From assembly GCA_001557505.1 (NCBI GenBank), contig LSAX01000003.1, positions 3,472,001-3,536,000 of the forward strand: a stretch of DNA of 64,000 nucleotides. Direction: 5' to 3'. The translations under genes and the position numbers were made by a program. The notes beneath the pieces were generated by a model. The model made no database searches and was not told where the DNA came from. It saw only the letters and a program-made list of their open reading frames with translations. Within the stretch, counting starts at the first letter, position 1, and each line of letters begins with the position of its first letter. The stretch comes from Reticulascus tulasneorum (lineage: Eukaryota; Ascomycota; Sordariomycetes; Glomerellales; Reticulascaceae). Positions 1-10,937 of this stretch are shown piece by piece.

Positions 1-272
1 ACCACACCGCAAGGCGCAGCTTAGGGCATCAACTCGCCCCCCCCCCGCCCCCTTCTCCAAGCCTTCTTTTTTCTTGTCTGCTGCCTTGACCACCAGACGG
101 AAAGTGCACATCGGAGATTTGGGGAGATCTGTTGGCAGCGTCTCATCCCGTGTCTTCCGCATTCCGTACGAAGCCCAACTCCGGATGCCCCACGTGTTCT
201 TCGGCACTAACTCATCTCAGAGGCCGCCGCCCCAACCGCTTACTCACAGCATCATCGGCTGCCTCCATCATC
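1..272. promoter_or_regulatory. Presumed upstream region of the tubulin cofactor B gene
   Basis: No gene is seen here. The stretch opens with C-rich tracts (about positions 35-55) followed by pyrimidine-rich sequence, as is common upstream of filamentous-fungal housekeeping genes. A CACGTG hexamer lies at 191-196. The overlapping open frames are low-complexity and show no family features. Confidence 0.4.
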
Positions 273-1245
273 ATGGCAGACGTCCCTCTGCTGGTGGTAT
301 CGGAAAACTCGTCATCGGAACGCCGCGTCACTCCGTCATGGACGATCAGCCAACTAAGGACCAAGTTGGAGCCGATCACCGGCATCCCGCCGTCGTCTCA
401 GAGAATCAGTCTTAAAACATCCACTTCGGCCAGCATTCCGATCGAGGCGGCAGATGAGGATGCTACCCACTTGGCCAGGTTCCCACTGGCTCCGTATGCT
501 GAGTTGCATGTAAGTGAGGCCATTCCTTTTTGGTTCGGTATCATTGCTTGGCCGGAAAATCTCGAACAAGGATGAGGCTAGTTGGGCTTTGCTGCTCATA
601 AATGTCTCATGTCCATGGTGTGATTAAAAGCCGGCCGACGGACGGTGTTCGTCGGCAAGCTAAGGGCGGTCACACATACGGTCCTCCTAGGATCATGCCT
701 TCTCACCATGAACACGTGTCCCTTATTCGAATGATTTATAGTTGACGCCTGATTAGGTGGTCGACACTCGGCCGGCGGGAGCTCGCCCGAATTTTACAGA
801 CACCAGTGGTGTCGAGAAATACATCTTGCCTGAGGAGGAGTACGAGAAGAAAACCGACTCTGTCCTAGCCTGGAAGAAAGCCCAGAAGCTCGGCCGCTTC
901 GATCCGAGTGCGCCGAGCCACGAACAGGCCAAGATCACGGCTCTAGAGCAAGAGATCGAGCGGCGTGGTATCGCTGTCGGTAAGAGGTGTCGCGTAGGTG
1001 GCGATGACTCCAGACGGGGCGTGGTGAAGCATGTTGGTGACGTCCCGGAGATTCCAGGTGGCCTTGGCCCCTGGGTTGGGGTCCATCTAGACGAGCCGGC
1101 TGGCAAGAACGATGGCAAGATCGGGGAAACACGGTACTGGGGCGAGGAGTCAGCGATGAAGCATGGTGTTTTTGTCAGGCCAGAGCGCGTTGAGGCTGGT
1201 GACTGGCCTGTCCTGGATGATTTCGAAGATATGGAAGAGTTCTGA
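273..1245 (+). CDS. Tubulin-folding cofactor B (CAP-Gly protein)
   Basis: Exons 273-509 and 757-1245, joined in phase 0 by a 247-nt intron, encode 241 residues; human TBCB has 244. The N-terminal half (about residues 1-80) has the length and character of the family's ubiquitin-like domain. It is followed by a conserved VVDTRP/Y..PEEEYEKK segment and a C-terminal CAP-Gly domain (about residues 150-241) with GPWVGVHLDEP and the diagnostic GKNDG motif. The protein ends in an acidic DMEEF, a tubulin-tail-like EEF/Y end typical of TBCB. The family (Alp11 in fission yeast, Alf1 in budding yeast) captures alpha-tubulin in the cytosol and, with cofactor E, promotes heterodimer assembly and disassembly. 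The start is the first ATG of the frame that gives the family length. The intron is long compared with others in the window. Confidence 0.93.
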
Positions 1246-4164
1246 GTTAAAGTCGGCCCACCTGGTTGTGGTTCTCTCCGTATGGCGAACTCAAGAATGG
1301 GCAGATGCACCATTGAGATGCGAAATTGCGTCCATGATCCGTACGCTGCGATCATCCATCAGCAGGTCAGATAAACCGACTCTGGGGGCACTATCACAAC
1401 CAAGATACTCAACAGAGGGCATTGATAATGCCGGTCTTTTGACATTCTACCCTAAACTCCAGGCTGCTCGGCCACTCTAACACAGTCTAATTTGCGTTGC
1501 GGCTTCTTTCTTTATCACAAAAGGGGTCAAGTTTGAACTGCAGTTTGGGTTCCAGTTCCAAAAGATATGCACCAAAAGGAGACTCACGAGTCTATGATGT
1601 TGAATTGACAAGTCGCAATAGAACACTATAAGGTGTCCCACGGTCATGTTGCTGACTATGCTTGACATAAACATTGTAAGTCAAGACAGGTTATCTCGCA
1701 GCCCAGGCACGGCGCTCTGCTCGGACTGGGCTCGAAGGTGACTCTGGCTTTCTCATCTGCCGGATCGTATTGTCTTTGGGCCACGCTTCGTCCAAACATC
1801 AAACAGAAAACATTGGCATCTAACGGTAACGGTGAACCGTGCTGTCTTCGGCGAGATTTGAGTTGTTTCATAACCTCGTTTGCGTGAACAGCGGACGCCT
1901 GCATCATCCTGCACTTCCAGAATGCTTATTCTTATGCTTCAGGGGAAGCTTGTCTAGTGCCTTTGTTCCTGGGAGGCGGCCGTGCGAGAGGTTCCTACAA
2001 TGATGTAGCCCGGAATCACGAATGCCTAGACTGATTTCTCCGATCCTCTCCTAGGAGTCTTGACCAACATTTCCACTTGGCATGCTCGATCGTCGCCGAG
2101 GAAAGGGGAGGATTGCCACTAGGGAAGAACAATCAAGCAGCCATAAACTCGGAAATGTTTCTCGTGTAGGACAGAGCTCCCGGGCATGAACCGGGAGAGA
2201 ATCATCATCCAATGTTGACAAGCAGTACCGAGCCATGCTAACCTTATATTTGGGCTGCAGCGTAAGCCGCCGCAGTCCCATCGCGGGGTGACTGACGCAA
2301 TAAATCGCCGCTATTGGAGCTCCTAGACAAGGTTGACTGGGGGAAGCCGGAGGGTTTGCGTTTTAGCCGGTGATCACAATCCGGGATGTCCAAAACTCCA
2401 AAACACCACTTGTGTTGGCTTCGATCTGCGACCGCGCATCATGGCGAGCTGTGCGACTCCTGTACCTCGAAGAGAGAGCTCTTAGTCATCTGTTTGGTTC
2501 TGCGAGGCGACTCTCCTTAACAAAGGTCCGAGAAAGTCTCTCCACCTCGTGAAAGTGTGTATGCCGGCCAGATCACGAGTCAGCAGCCGCAAGTTGCGGC
2601 TTACAATTGACGAACCGGGAAGGTAGGTAAGGAATGCTAAGAGACTCCAGCGGGCATGGGATGCTGGGCACGAAGTGATGCTTGGCAACAAGCAAAAGCG
2701 ACACTGACACATCCCCGACATACGAGATTGAATCTGCTCAGGTGACTTGAGGGCATTGCGCGGTCATTCCCCGTTTGAGCGACGTATGGTTCCATAGGGT
2801 TTCTGTTTCGGTCGATGAGGTGGAGACGAGTTTGGCATCTGAGACCCGACACTTGTCGATCACCAAGCACCCCTCAAGTGAGCCACCCAGCATTCCATGC
2901 AATCCACACACAAGAAAGACGGTTCCGAAAGATCCGAGAGGCTGTGGGAGCCGCAGGAAACATTGTTTGCATTGTTCTGGGGGCTGTTCTCGGCCGGCTC
3001 CAGAACCAGAGTTTTGCTGCCATTTCCCCAGAGAGACGGAGCGCATCAATGCGGGCTTGATGCAACGCGCCATATGGAAGTTCGAGATGGATTCGTAGAA
3101 CAGGGAATCGAAGGCTAGGAGACGAATGCCAATTACATGAGTGATGCAAGAATTACTCGGCCAGACATCAGATGACGGGATGCGTAAATCTTCTCGCCGG
3201 CCTCTACTTGGCTTAAATCGGGTCTTCGGTCTTCTTGTTGGCGATGACAGACGACAAGAGGATGAAATCCATCTAGGTTGCGCGAGAAGCTCTGTTTTTT
3301 CCCGAACCAGTAATCAGAGTATTTAGGGCCCAGTGGCACGCTGTTCTAGCGGGGCAAAACGACCTTAGCCCTCTCCAGCGGAGGGATTTTCAGGGAGATC
3401 ACGGATTGAATTGAACTCGTGCCACAGTGAGGTCGTGCGCTGGAAACAGAGACCATAATCACCGCCGGAGCTACCGTACTTTCAAGTTGCCTCAGTGCAT
3501 TCGGATCTTCAGCTGCTCGGGCGTTTGTTTTGAACTCTACCCTTACGAGAACCCTGAAGTGTATCTAGTCTACCTAGGGTAGCAGGGCATGTTCGGAACT
3601 CTGAACCCTACTACTGCCCTGCCCTGCCCGTCTTACGATGTGGGCGGGGACGATTGACGGACGGGTGTAACAGTACACTCTGGATCCGGGGAAGTTTACT
3701 CAGCCTGGGCAAGAGGTTCGAACACCAAACATTGGCCAGGGCTCCAAGCCTGCTCTCCGGGCTCCGGCATCATTCAATTCATGGCATCACAGCTTGGGCC
3801 ATTGAGCACCAGGCCTGTTTGGAAGCAGGCAAGCCATAGTAACTACATAGCTACACAGACCGGGAGCTACGCAAATCCAGTCATGTATCTACTGTGCCCG
3901 CCTACCTTTTATCCTGGTAGTAGCAGAATCAAGCCGAGGAACAAACGGACGGTCCAAACAAGGGAGGACAGCTTCTCGTTTGTGGTGGCCGCCTCGCTAA
4001 GAGAAGGCATTCCAGGAAGCCGAAATGCCCTAATTAGAGATGCGCAGATCTCCAAAGTCTCGTCCAAATGATTTTGAGACGCGACATTCATTCATTCGCT
4101 TGGTTGTTATTAGTGGGCAGTGCCCGCGAGTATCATCGTATTATCATTATAGTATCAATATGGG

Positions 4165-4170
4165 CGTCTG

Positions 4171-4207
<37 letters not shown>
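4165..4207. repeat. (TC)n microsatellite
   Basis: About 40 bases of TC dinucleotides, interrupted near the start by GTCTCTG variants. Intergenic, about 1.2 kb upstream of the RING-protein start. Confidence 0.9.
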
Positions 4208-4208
<1 letters not shown>

Positions 4209-4957
4209 CCTGGATAGGTATGCCATGGTAGGTACCATAGCGAAGTGAATTGGAGGTCGGGTAACTAAATAATAGGTTATTGCTTTCGCTGAGGCCTATA
4301 GTATAGTACAGACCCTGGTCGTCTGCTATTCACCGTCCCTTATCCTATGCATTGAGGCTTTAACAATCCACCGGCGCTAAAACAAGGTCGACGTCTCAGA
4401 ACGCGTCCAGAAGGACTCTGAGCCTGCAGAGCCGACGCCCAAACATCCTGCTCCCTCAAGTCTGTCTCGGGACGCCTATCAAAAAATCACAGGCCCTCCC
4501 CTTTCCCCCTCTGCCCGCCCAGACTGCCCAGACTGCCCAGCCTTGGCTCTCGTCAATCCGGCCCTCCTTGGCCCCCCCGCGACGTGTCGCCATTGGCCCC
4601 TACCGTCCTCTGCCTGTTATTCCCGCCGCAAAGGGCTCACCACTTTCTGTCTTGGGTCGGCGATTCCAAGGAAACCTGGCCTTGTACTCGTCTGGGCGTT
4701 CAGGCGTACCACGTCCGCCCAGTTTGCCGCTGCTTGATACATCCCTCGAAACCTCCACGGGCTCCTCATGATTCTGCATATGCCCTCACACCAAGGAACA
4801 AAGACCCGCTACCCACTCCTACTGCTGCCCCGACTACCTATCCCAGGTATCCTATCCAAGGTATCCTACAGCATATCCACCCTCGCCTCTCACCTAAGCC
4901 CGTCTTTGCCGCTACGGCACCGCCATCGTTTATCTCCAGATCCAGCCGCCCCTCTGA

Positions 4958-5008
4958 CCTACTACCTACTACCTACTACCTACCTACCTTACATATCCTA
5001 CCTACCTG
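4958..5008. repeat. CTACC/CTACTAC imperfect tandem repeat
   Basis: Tandem ACCTACT and ACCTACC units form a strongly strand-biased pyrimidine-rich tract about 400 bp upstream of the RING-protein start, probably within its promoter. Confidence 0.8.
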
Positions 5009-5399
5009 ACCGGATTGACCTCGTCCCCACCCCCCAGCCCAAAACCGAAACCCTCCACCTATGACTTACGATATCCTTAACAAGCCTGCAGAAAGATATT
5101 CTGCATTTATCGGTTCTGTCGATCAAAACTCCGAATCCAAAGATGCCCATCTGATGTCCACGCTTCCGAATTGAGATGTGACAGCTCCGAACCCCCCTCC
5201 CAAACCGATCTTCTCTGGTCCCGGCATCCCCTCCCATTGCATTTGCATGCCTTTCCCGCGGTTCCCACTTGCCCTTTAGCCCACTTTTTCCCTCTTCTAT
5301 CCGTCGTCCGTCCTCGTCGTCGAGTTTCCTCAAATCCTCCGAGATCATCATTCCAATCTGCAATAGCGACGTCGACCGTCGCTGGCGCTAACGAAAACG

Positions 5400-7047
5400 A
5401 TGGCTTCAATCTTGATGGTGCTGGCTTGCGCCGTGCCTATTGTCATGGCTCAGGGTGCTTCCATAACCGCAGAAAACAACATCCCCACCTGGGGCGCCGA
5501 CTCGGCCATGCAACTGTCTTTATCCTCCGAGGTTGGGAACGTGGTGCCCCTCACCTACACCGTGATGCCCTCAACACAGAGTCTGGGGCTGAACCAGTCC
5601 GACCTGGCACGTGGGGTACGTCCTGCGCCGCTTCGGCGGCCCTCCCCGCGCAAAATGTGACGGCTTGGCTGACATGTTTATTAGGCTATCAGAATCGAGG
5701 GCACGATGATTGCGGCCGATGCGTCCAACTACAGATCGATCCAGGCGGACGACCAAATCGCCTACCTGTCATGCGACGTGCCGGAATTCCAGGGAGAAGG
5801 CTTCGTGAGCCCGGACATGATGCTCAATACTTTGATGGAGAACACACCAAAAGCAATTGTGCTGTACAGCACTGTTGGAAACTGGTGCCTGCTGTCGGGG
5901 TCGGATCTCCCGTTCGAGAGCATCTTTACTATGGCGGACGCGGGCGATGCTGTGCAGGCTCTCAGCATCCTCAATGGTACCAACGAGGTGGACGTCATCC
6001 GAGTTTCCATCACCGGCAATACCACCGTCGATGGCGTCGTGTCTGCGAATGGCCAGAACGGAAACAACTCGGCTGTGGCCATGAGCATTCTCTACAGTAT
6101 TACCGGTCTGATCACGTTACTTTTCTTGGTCATCATTGCAACTGGTGCCATCCGAGCGCACCGCTACCCGGAGAGATACGGGCCGCGAAGCGGCTACGGA
6201 GGACGCCCACGGCAGAGCCGAGCCAAGGGTCTTGCCAGAGCCGTCCTGGAGACCATCCCCATCGTCAAGTTTGGCAGCCCACAGCCAGCCAAGCCGGACC
6301 CGGCTATGGAGCTCGAGAGTGCTTCCATCGAAAGGACCGACGATCGACCAGCCGACAGGCCGGTCACTCCCAGAGATGCGGAGAGACGGCGTGAATCTAC
6401 ACCCGTCCAAGTCCAGACACAGACCCACGCCCAGCCCGCCGCACCGAAGGCTACTCCCACCACCAACGCAGACGGCGGTAGCCAAGCGGAGGAGGACCTG
6501 GGGTGCTCGATCTGCACAGACGACTTCACTGTTGGGGAAGATGTTCGAGTGCTGCCCTGCAGCCACAAGTTCCACCCCAATTGCATCGACCCGTGGTTGG
6601 TGAATGTGTCGGGAACATGCCCATTATGGTAAGTAGACAGGCACTTGCGTATCCGCATCCGCATCCGGGTTGCTAACATCAAGCTACAGTCGAATGGACC
6701 TCCGACCTCGCAATGCCGATGGCAGCAGCAAGGTTGCAGAGGAGGACTCTACCCTGCCTCCGCCTTTGGAAATGGATGGTCATGAGAGCGACTCCTCGTC
6801 CACGACCCAACGACGCAGGATGTCTAGACTGTTCGATCTGAACAGGCTCCGACATGCGTCGGCCGAAGAACGGATCGAGGTGCTGAGGCAGTATCGAACA
6901 GAGCAACGAGGCCAGAACCCGTCGTCCGATGCGGAAGTCGACGATAGAAGTCGGAGGGCGAAGTTGGCAGACAAGCTACGGGACAAGTTCCGAATCCGCA
7001 CACGACCTCAATCCCCCGCAATGTCTCGCCCTGGTGGTGACTCGTAA
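5400..7047 (+). CDS. PA-TM-RING-H2 type transmembrane E3 ubiquitin ligase
   Basis: Exons 5400-5615, 5685-6628 and 6690-7047 encode 505 residues. A signal peptide (about 1-18, ending VMAQG) leads a lumenal region (about 19-200) with several N-glycosylation sequons, resembling the PA-containing ectodomain of RNF13/GRAIL-like ligases. One TM helix follows at about 203-228. The cytosolic part has a basic, Pro-rich linker and a RING-H2 finger: C346, C349, C364, H366, H369, C372, C384, C387, with the expected C-x2-C-x14-C-x-H-x2-H-x2-C-x11-C-x2-C spacing. The tail is charged and Arg-rich. PA-TM-RING proteins ubiquitinate membrane or vesicle cargo on the endosome/vacuole route; the substrate here cannot be inferred. 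Both introns have textbook branch points (CTGAC, CTAAC). The second splits the codon of the last zinc ligand, C387, so retaining it would destroy the finger. Family assignment is firm for RING-H2 and TM, less so for the PA domain. Confidence 0.88.
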
Positions 7048-9259
7048 ATATAATTCTTTTTTTTCCCTGGACGACTTTGACAGAACGATCAGCGATATAT
7101 TCTAGGGGGTCGAAAGAAAACGGCATGGAAAGGGGGGGAATCAACATGACATGACTTGCATATTTTCGGGGACCGCATCCCATATTACCCGGCAAGTTCG
7201 GGGTGGGAATGGCCCAACGATGGCCCGGACAAGGCTCGGATCTCGTCCTTTTTGATAGACAACGGCGTTTTGAGTGAAAACAACCAACCCCCTGGGCTGG
7301 ACTGGATTTGGACTGGATTTGGACATTTTGAAAAGCATTGCGTGGCGTTTTGGGAAGAATGGACCGTTGTCCTGTCTTACATGAATTTATCGACACCCTA
7401 ATGGTCTCAACAGAAGTTTGAGTCTAGTATTTTTGTTGCCTATCGTACGAGGCGGTCTACTCATGTCATTGACAGCCGGAGGCGCACTAGAAAGAAGGAA
7501 GAAGGGGAAGAAGGACAAGAAGGAAGATGGTCAACACAAGCGAGCACGTGTCAGGCGTGCCGGCGGACGCGACCTCGCGTGGTGTGCATACTTAGCTAAA
7601 ATCATAGATGGGGATAATGAAAGCGCGATTGACTGTATTCGGGATCCGAGAGGGCGTGATGTAGACCGGCATGGCATTGGCATGGCGGGAAGAGGCATGG
7701 AAGTTGAGAGAATGGCCATGTACTATCCATGTGGCTGCGGAGAAACCGGGACTTGGGATATCTTTGGTCAAGCTAATGCCCAACTCTCTGCACTATGGCC
7801 CGCCCGATTCTTTGTCGAACTGCCGTGGCCGAAGCACCAATATTATGTTCTGAAGCCCTCGCTCTCTACTACCAACCAGCCTTGGAATGCAAGCGCCGCC
7901 ACCATCGTGTTTCGGCGGGTGGTGAACGGACTTTGGCTATGTCTCCAGCCAACGGGGAATCCGAGTCACCGGCCCGCTTGTCTTAAACGTCGCCCTCAAC
8001 GCTCCAAAGGGTCCCGAACCTGTCTTGCAGTGGTAAGGTGTGTGCTCCCCCTCCTAGTGACAGCTCGGAATTTGCCAGCCATCCCCTACGTTAGCTGACA
8101 CGTCCGCCCAGCCCATTCATCCATCCCGCTGAACGAGGTAGCGGGATTGGGTGGCTCAGACAAGCCCGGGGGGTGGGCAACGAGCAAATGAGACGCGGAT
8201 TCCTCTTGGGCACGAGTCGTTGCACTGCATACAGAAAAAGGAAAAGAAAAAAAAGAAAGGGAAAAAAAAGGATAAGGGATCATAAGAAAGAGAAAAAGGA
8301 AAGGGTCTTAGAGATGACAAATGACTGGCGGGTGACAAGAGGACAATAGATTGTTACGGATTATTGCTGTCTCTGAATGGCAAAGAGGGAGGTTCTCGTC
8401 ACACTGGCCAGCTTCTGGCATAGCGGTGGCTTGAGATTGGATCGCTAGCCTTGCGTCGATCACAGGCCGGGGTCCCCTGGGCTGTCCTGTTATTAGTCGA
8501 ACCCAAGAAGGGAAGAGGGTGGACGGGGGGGGGGGTTGTTCTCGATTCGGGATGCTGCTTTGGGGTTACATTCATCCCATTGTGCAGACACAAGGGGGGG
8601 GAGGACGGAGCTTGGACGATGGGGGGCAGATCGCGAACTACCGGTGACTACCGCGTAGTATCTGGCTGTGGGGGGAGCTGGACTCGTTTGAAGAAAGAAA
8701 TGTCGCATACATGTGAACGAGGGCTTTGTCAATCCAAAAGGCACGGGGTTTAGGAGCATGAATTCTGCTTGCTTGTTCCCTTTTTTCTTCTTGTTTGCCA
8801 TCAGGAGGAGGAGAAGGGGAGGGGCGGGACAAAACAACCCCGATCTTTGGGTCTCAACCTTTTTCTTGACTCGCAGCTGAACAAGAAGAAGAAACGAAAG
8901 GGGGCACACCTATTCGCAACCTCTGGTTTGTTCGCGACGTCCACCACCCACTGCACCACATCTCATTTTTCCCGTTTTTCCCTGCCTCGCAAGCAAAAGC
9001 TCCCCGTATCCCTGCAAAAGCCCTTTTTTTCTTGGGATCTTGGGGGGAAGGAATAGTTCAGAGATAGCAAAGTAGGCACACACGGGCCCACGGCGGTAGT
9101 TGGGAGCAGTCCCCCCCCCCTTCCCTCCCCCCAAATCCTCCCGATTTTTGCATTTGCTAGCTTGCTACCGGGTTGGAGTCTATCACGGCCAGCCGCTCTT
9201 GCGTAACGGAGGCGCATCCCTAAGCGGGTGATGCCTTTCTGCGATCGGCGTTCGTGACT

Positions 9260-9274
9260 GGGGGGGGGGGGGGG
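9260..9274. repeat. G15 homopolymer
   Basis: A run of 15 consecutive G residues in intergenic DNA, one of a cluster of G or C homopolymers between 8.5 and 10.6 kb. Confidence 0.9.
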
Positions 9275-9756
9275 ACACTGGCCGACATTGGGCTGAGGGG
9301 AGGGGGGGACAGCAGTCTTGGTGTCAGGGTCATCTCATCTCATCCCATCCCATCCCATCCCACACCATCCCATCCTGGCAGACGATCTTCGAGGCTCTTC
9401 CCAGCAGATTGTGCGTCTCGCAAGGGAAAGATTGGGCGAGATCCGTCCGGGGTTTATGCTCGCCCATCTGCGGTAGTTCCCGTTCTCGACGGCCTCGCAT
9501 CGCATCACATCACATCGCATAGGGGTGGTCGCACAACCCAAACCAGATTGGGGTGTTGGGGTGTCTGCTCCTATCAACTCGACGTTCATATCTCACAACT
9601 CCAAAAGAAAGTTCGCCACGCCCCCCTCCAAGCTGCCAACCCATAACCACAGCCTCTACTCCTCCTCCACGCCATCGCTGCTTCGTATTTGTGCGCCTTC
9701 TCCCTTGTCTCCCTTTTCCTCACAATGCGAAAGCACATCAGACTTGGCAGCCTGAT

Positions 9757-10221
9757 ATGTCCGCAATCTCTCGTCAGCCCAGAAGTGTCTGGGCAGATCG
9801 AGAGGCCAGTGCCCCCTCACCTAGGCCCCGTGCTACACATGCCAGATCGAGAGCCGGGACCGATGCCAACCCGGGAACTGACGCCAATGTCTCACAGCCC
9901 TCGATTTCTCTCCTCCCCACCCCTTTCGCAACCGCTCGACGGAATAGTTACTTGGCCTTAATCTACCCTCCGTCGTACAGGACCAGGCTCGCACCCCATT
10001 CGTCAGAGGCGCTAGGTGATCTTTGCTACTGGCTTTAAGGTTTGGATGTGGCGTCGCCTCGGGGACTAGAGTTAATTGATGTTTGCTTTTTTGCAGCAGC
10101 TCGAGCCGGAGAGCTGTCTCTCTCGCCTCGATCCAAAGCCAGGCTACTATGTCTCTCTCCCACATCGGCGTTCACCCATCGCCCGGTCCTCTCACCATCG
10201 CGAGGTACCCGCTCGGGCTAA
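9757..10221 (+). CDS. Possible small spliced gene, or 5' leader exons (low confidence)
   Basis: An ATG-initiated frame at 9757 runs to a GTGATC donor after 10015. A pyrimidine-rich acceptor (TTTTTTGCAG) ends at 10096, and the frame then continues to TAA at 10219-10221, giving 127 residues. The product would be rich in Ser, Arg and Pro with no recognisable domain. The splice signals look real, but the protein does not resemble anything I know. The same exons could be an untranslated spliced leader of the seven-TM gene starting at 10938, or chance. Offered only as a candidate. Confidence 0.2.
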
Positions 10222-10580
10222 ACGTTACTACGCACGGTAGGTCGTAGATGGACTCTTCCTTTTCTAACCTTCCTCGGACATATTTCGTAAGTTTTGGAAT
10301 ACCTTACCTACCCGTCGTCTTGCGTGCCTGGTGCGTATGAAACTAGCAAGATAGATCGAGCGATACAAATGGATCGAACTTTCGGTATCTGTTTCCCACA
10401 TCCCTGTCCCGCAGCATCGAAGTGGCTTGCTCCAACAGCGTCCAGCACCTCGCGGTCCAGGTCACCTCGCCTCCCCGGGACTGTCTCTGCTTCTTGAGTC
10501 GCCATCCGAGCCAAGTGTTTGCAAAGCCCTTGCAGAGAGACACAATGTGGCTGTCTACTCTTGTTTTAACCAACATCCAA

Positions 10581-10597
10581 CCCCCCCCCCCCCCCCC
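10581..10597. repeat. C17 homopolymer
   Basis: A run of 17 C residues about 340 bp upstream of the seven-TM gene start. Confidence 0.9.
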
Positions 10598-10937
10598 AGC
10601 CAGGTCTGAGTGGGATGTAATCTCGCTCTTGACCGTCCAGCTGGGATTCCAAATCGTGTTTCCAGCTTCAGGGTGACGAAAGATCCAGGTACGGGGCTCT
10701 CTTGTGCGACTATAGCCTCCTCGAGTCATTTCACCACCGCGCTCAGACAATCCACCAGGAGGAGGGGGCGGTTTAAAGGCCCTTGTGTTCCCCGACTTTG
10801 CAATACATTTCTTATTTGATCCTGTTGGATAATATCTGCAGCTTCCTCGTTGATATCTTTCCCTCCTTCCCTCCATCTTCCCGGGCTTCATGATAACTGG
10901 CCTTCAATAAGTCCCCAAGAGGCTAAGACTTGCTATC

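Larger units (their letters stand above)
1246..5399. other. 4.2-kb intergenic region
   Basis: No coding gene can be supported. Short open frames on both strands lack coding character and recognisable motifs. The region contains a (TC)n microsatellite, a CTACC-type pyrimidine repeat and, in its last 900 bases, CT-rich sequence that is probably promoter and 5' leader of the RING gene starting at 5400. Confidence 0.6.
7048..10937. other. 3.9-kb intergenic region rich in G/C homopolymers
   Basis: No well-supported gene. A 226-codon open frame at 7418-8098 has no family features. The stretch carries G tracts (8525-8535 and 9260-9274), C tracts (9111-9120 and 10581-10597), A/G-rich strings near 8230-8310, and CATCC and CATCG/CATCA repeats near 9333-9376 and 9496-9521. 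A possible small spliced gene at 9757-10221 is listed separately at low confidence. The last few hundred bases probably hold the promoter of the seven-TM gene. Confidence 0.55.

Noticed and set aside
5171..6394. 407-codon frame overlapping the RING gene in another phase
   Set aside because: It ignores clear introns, lacks domains, and overlaps the frame with signal peptide, TM and RING.
7418..8098. 226-codon frame downstream of the RING gene
   Set aside because: Lysine/arginine-rich then random-looking; no domain, no supporting splice or promoter context.
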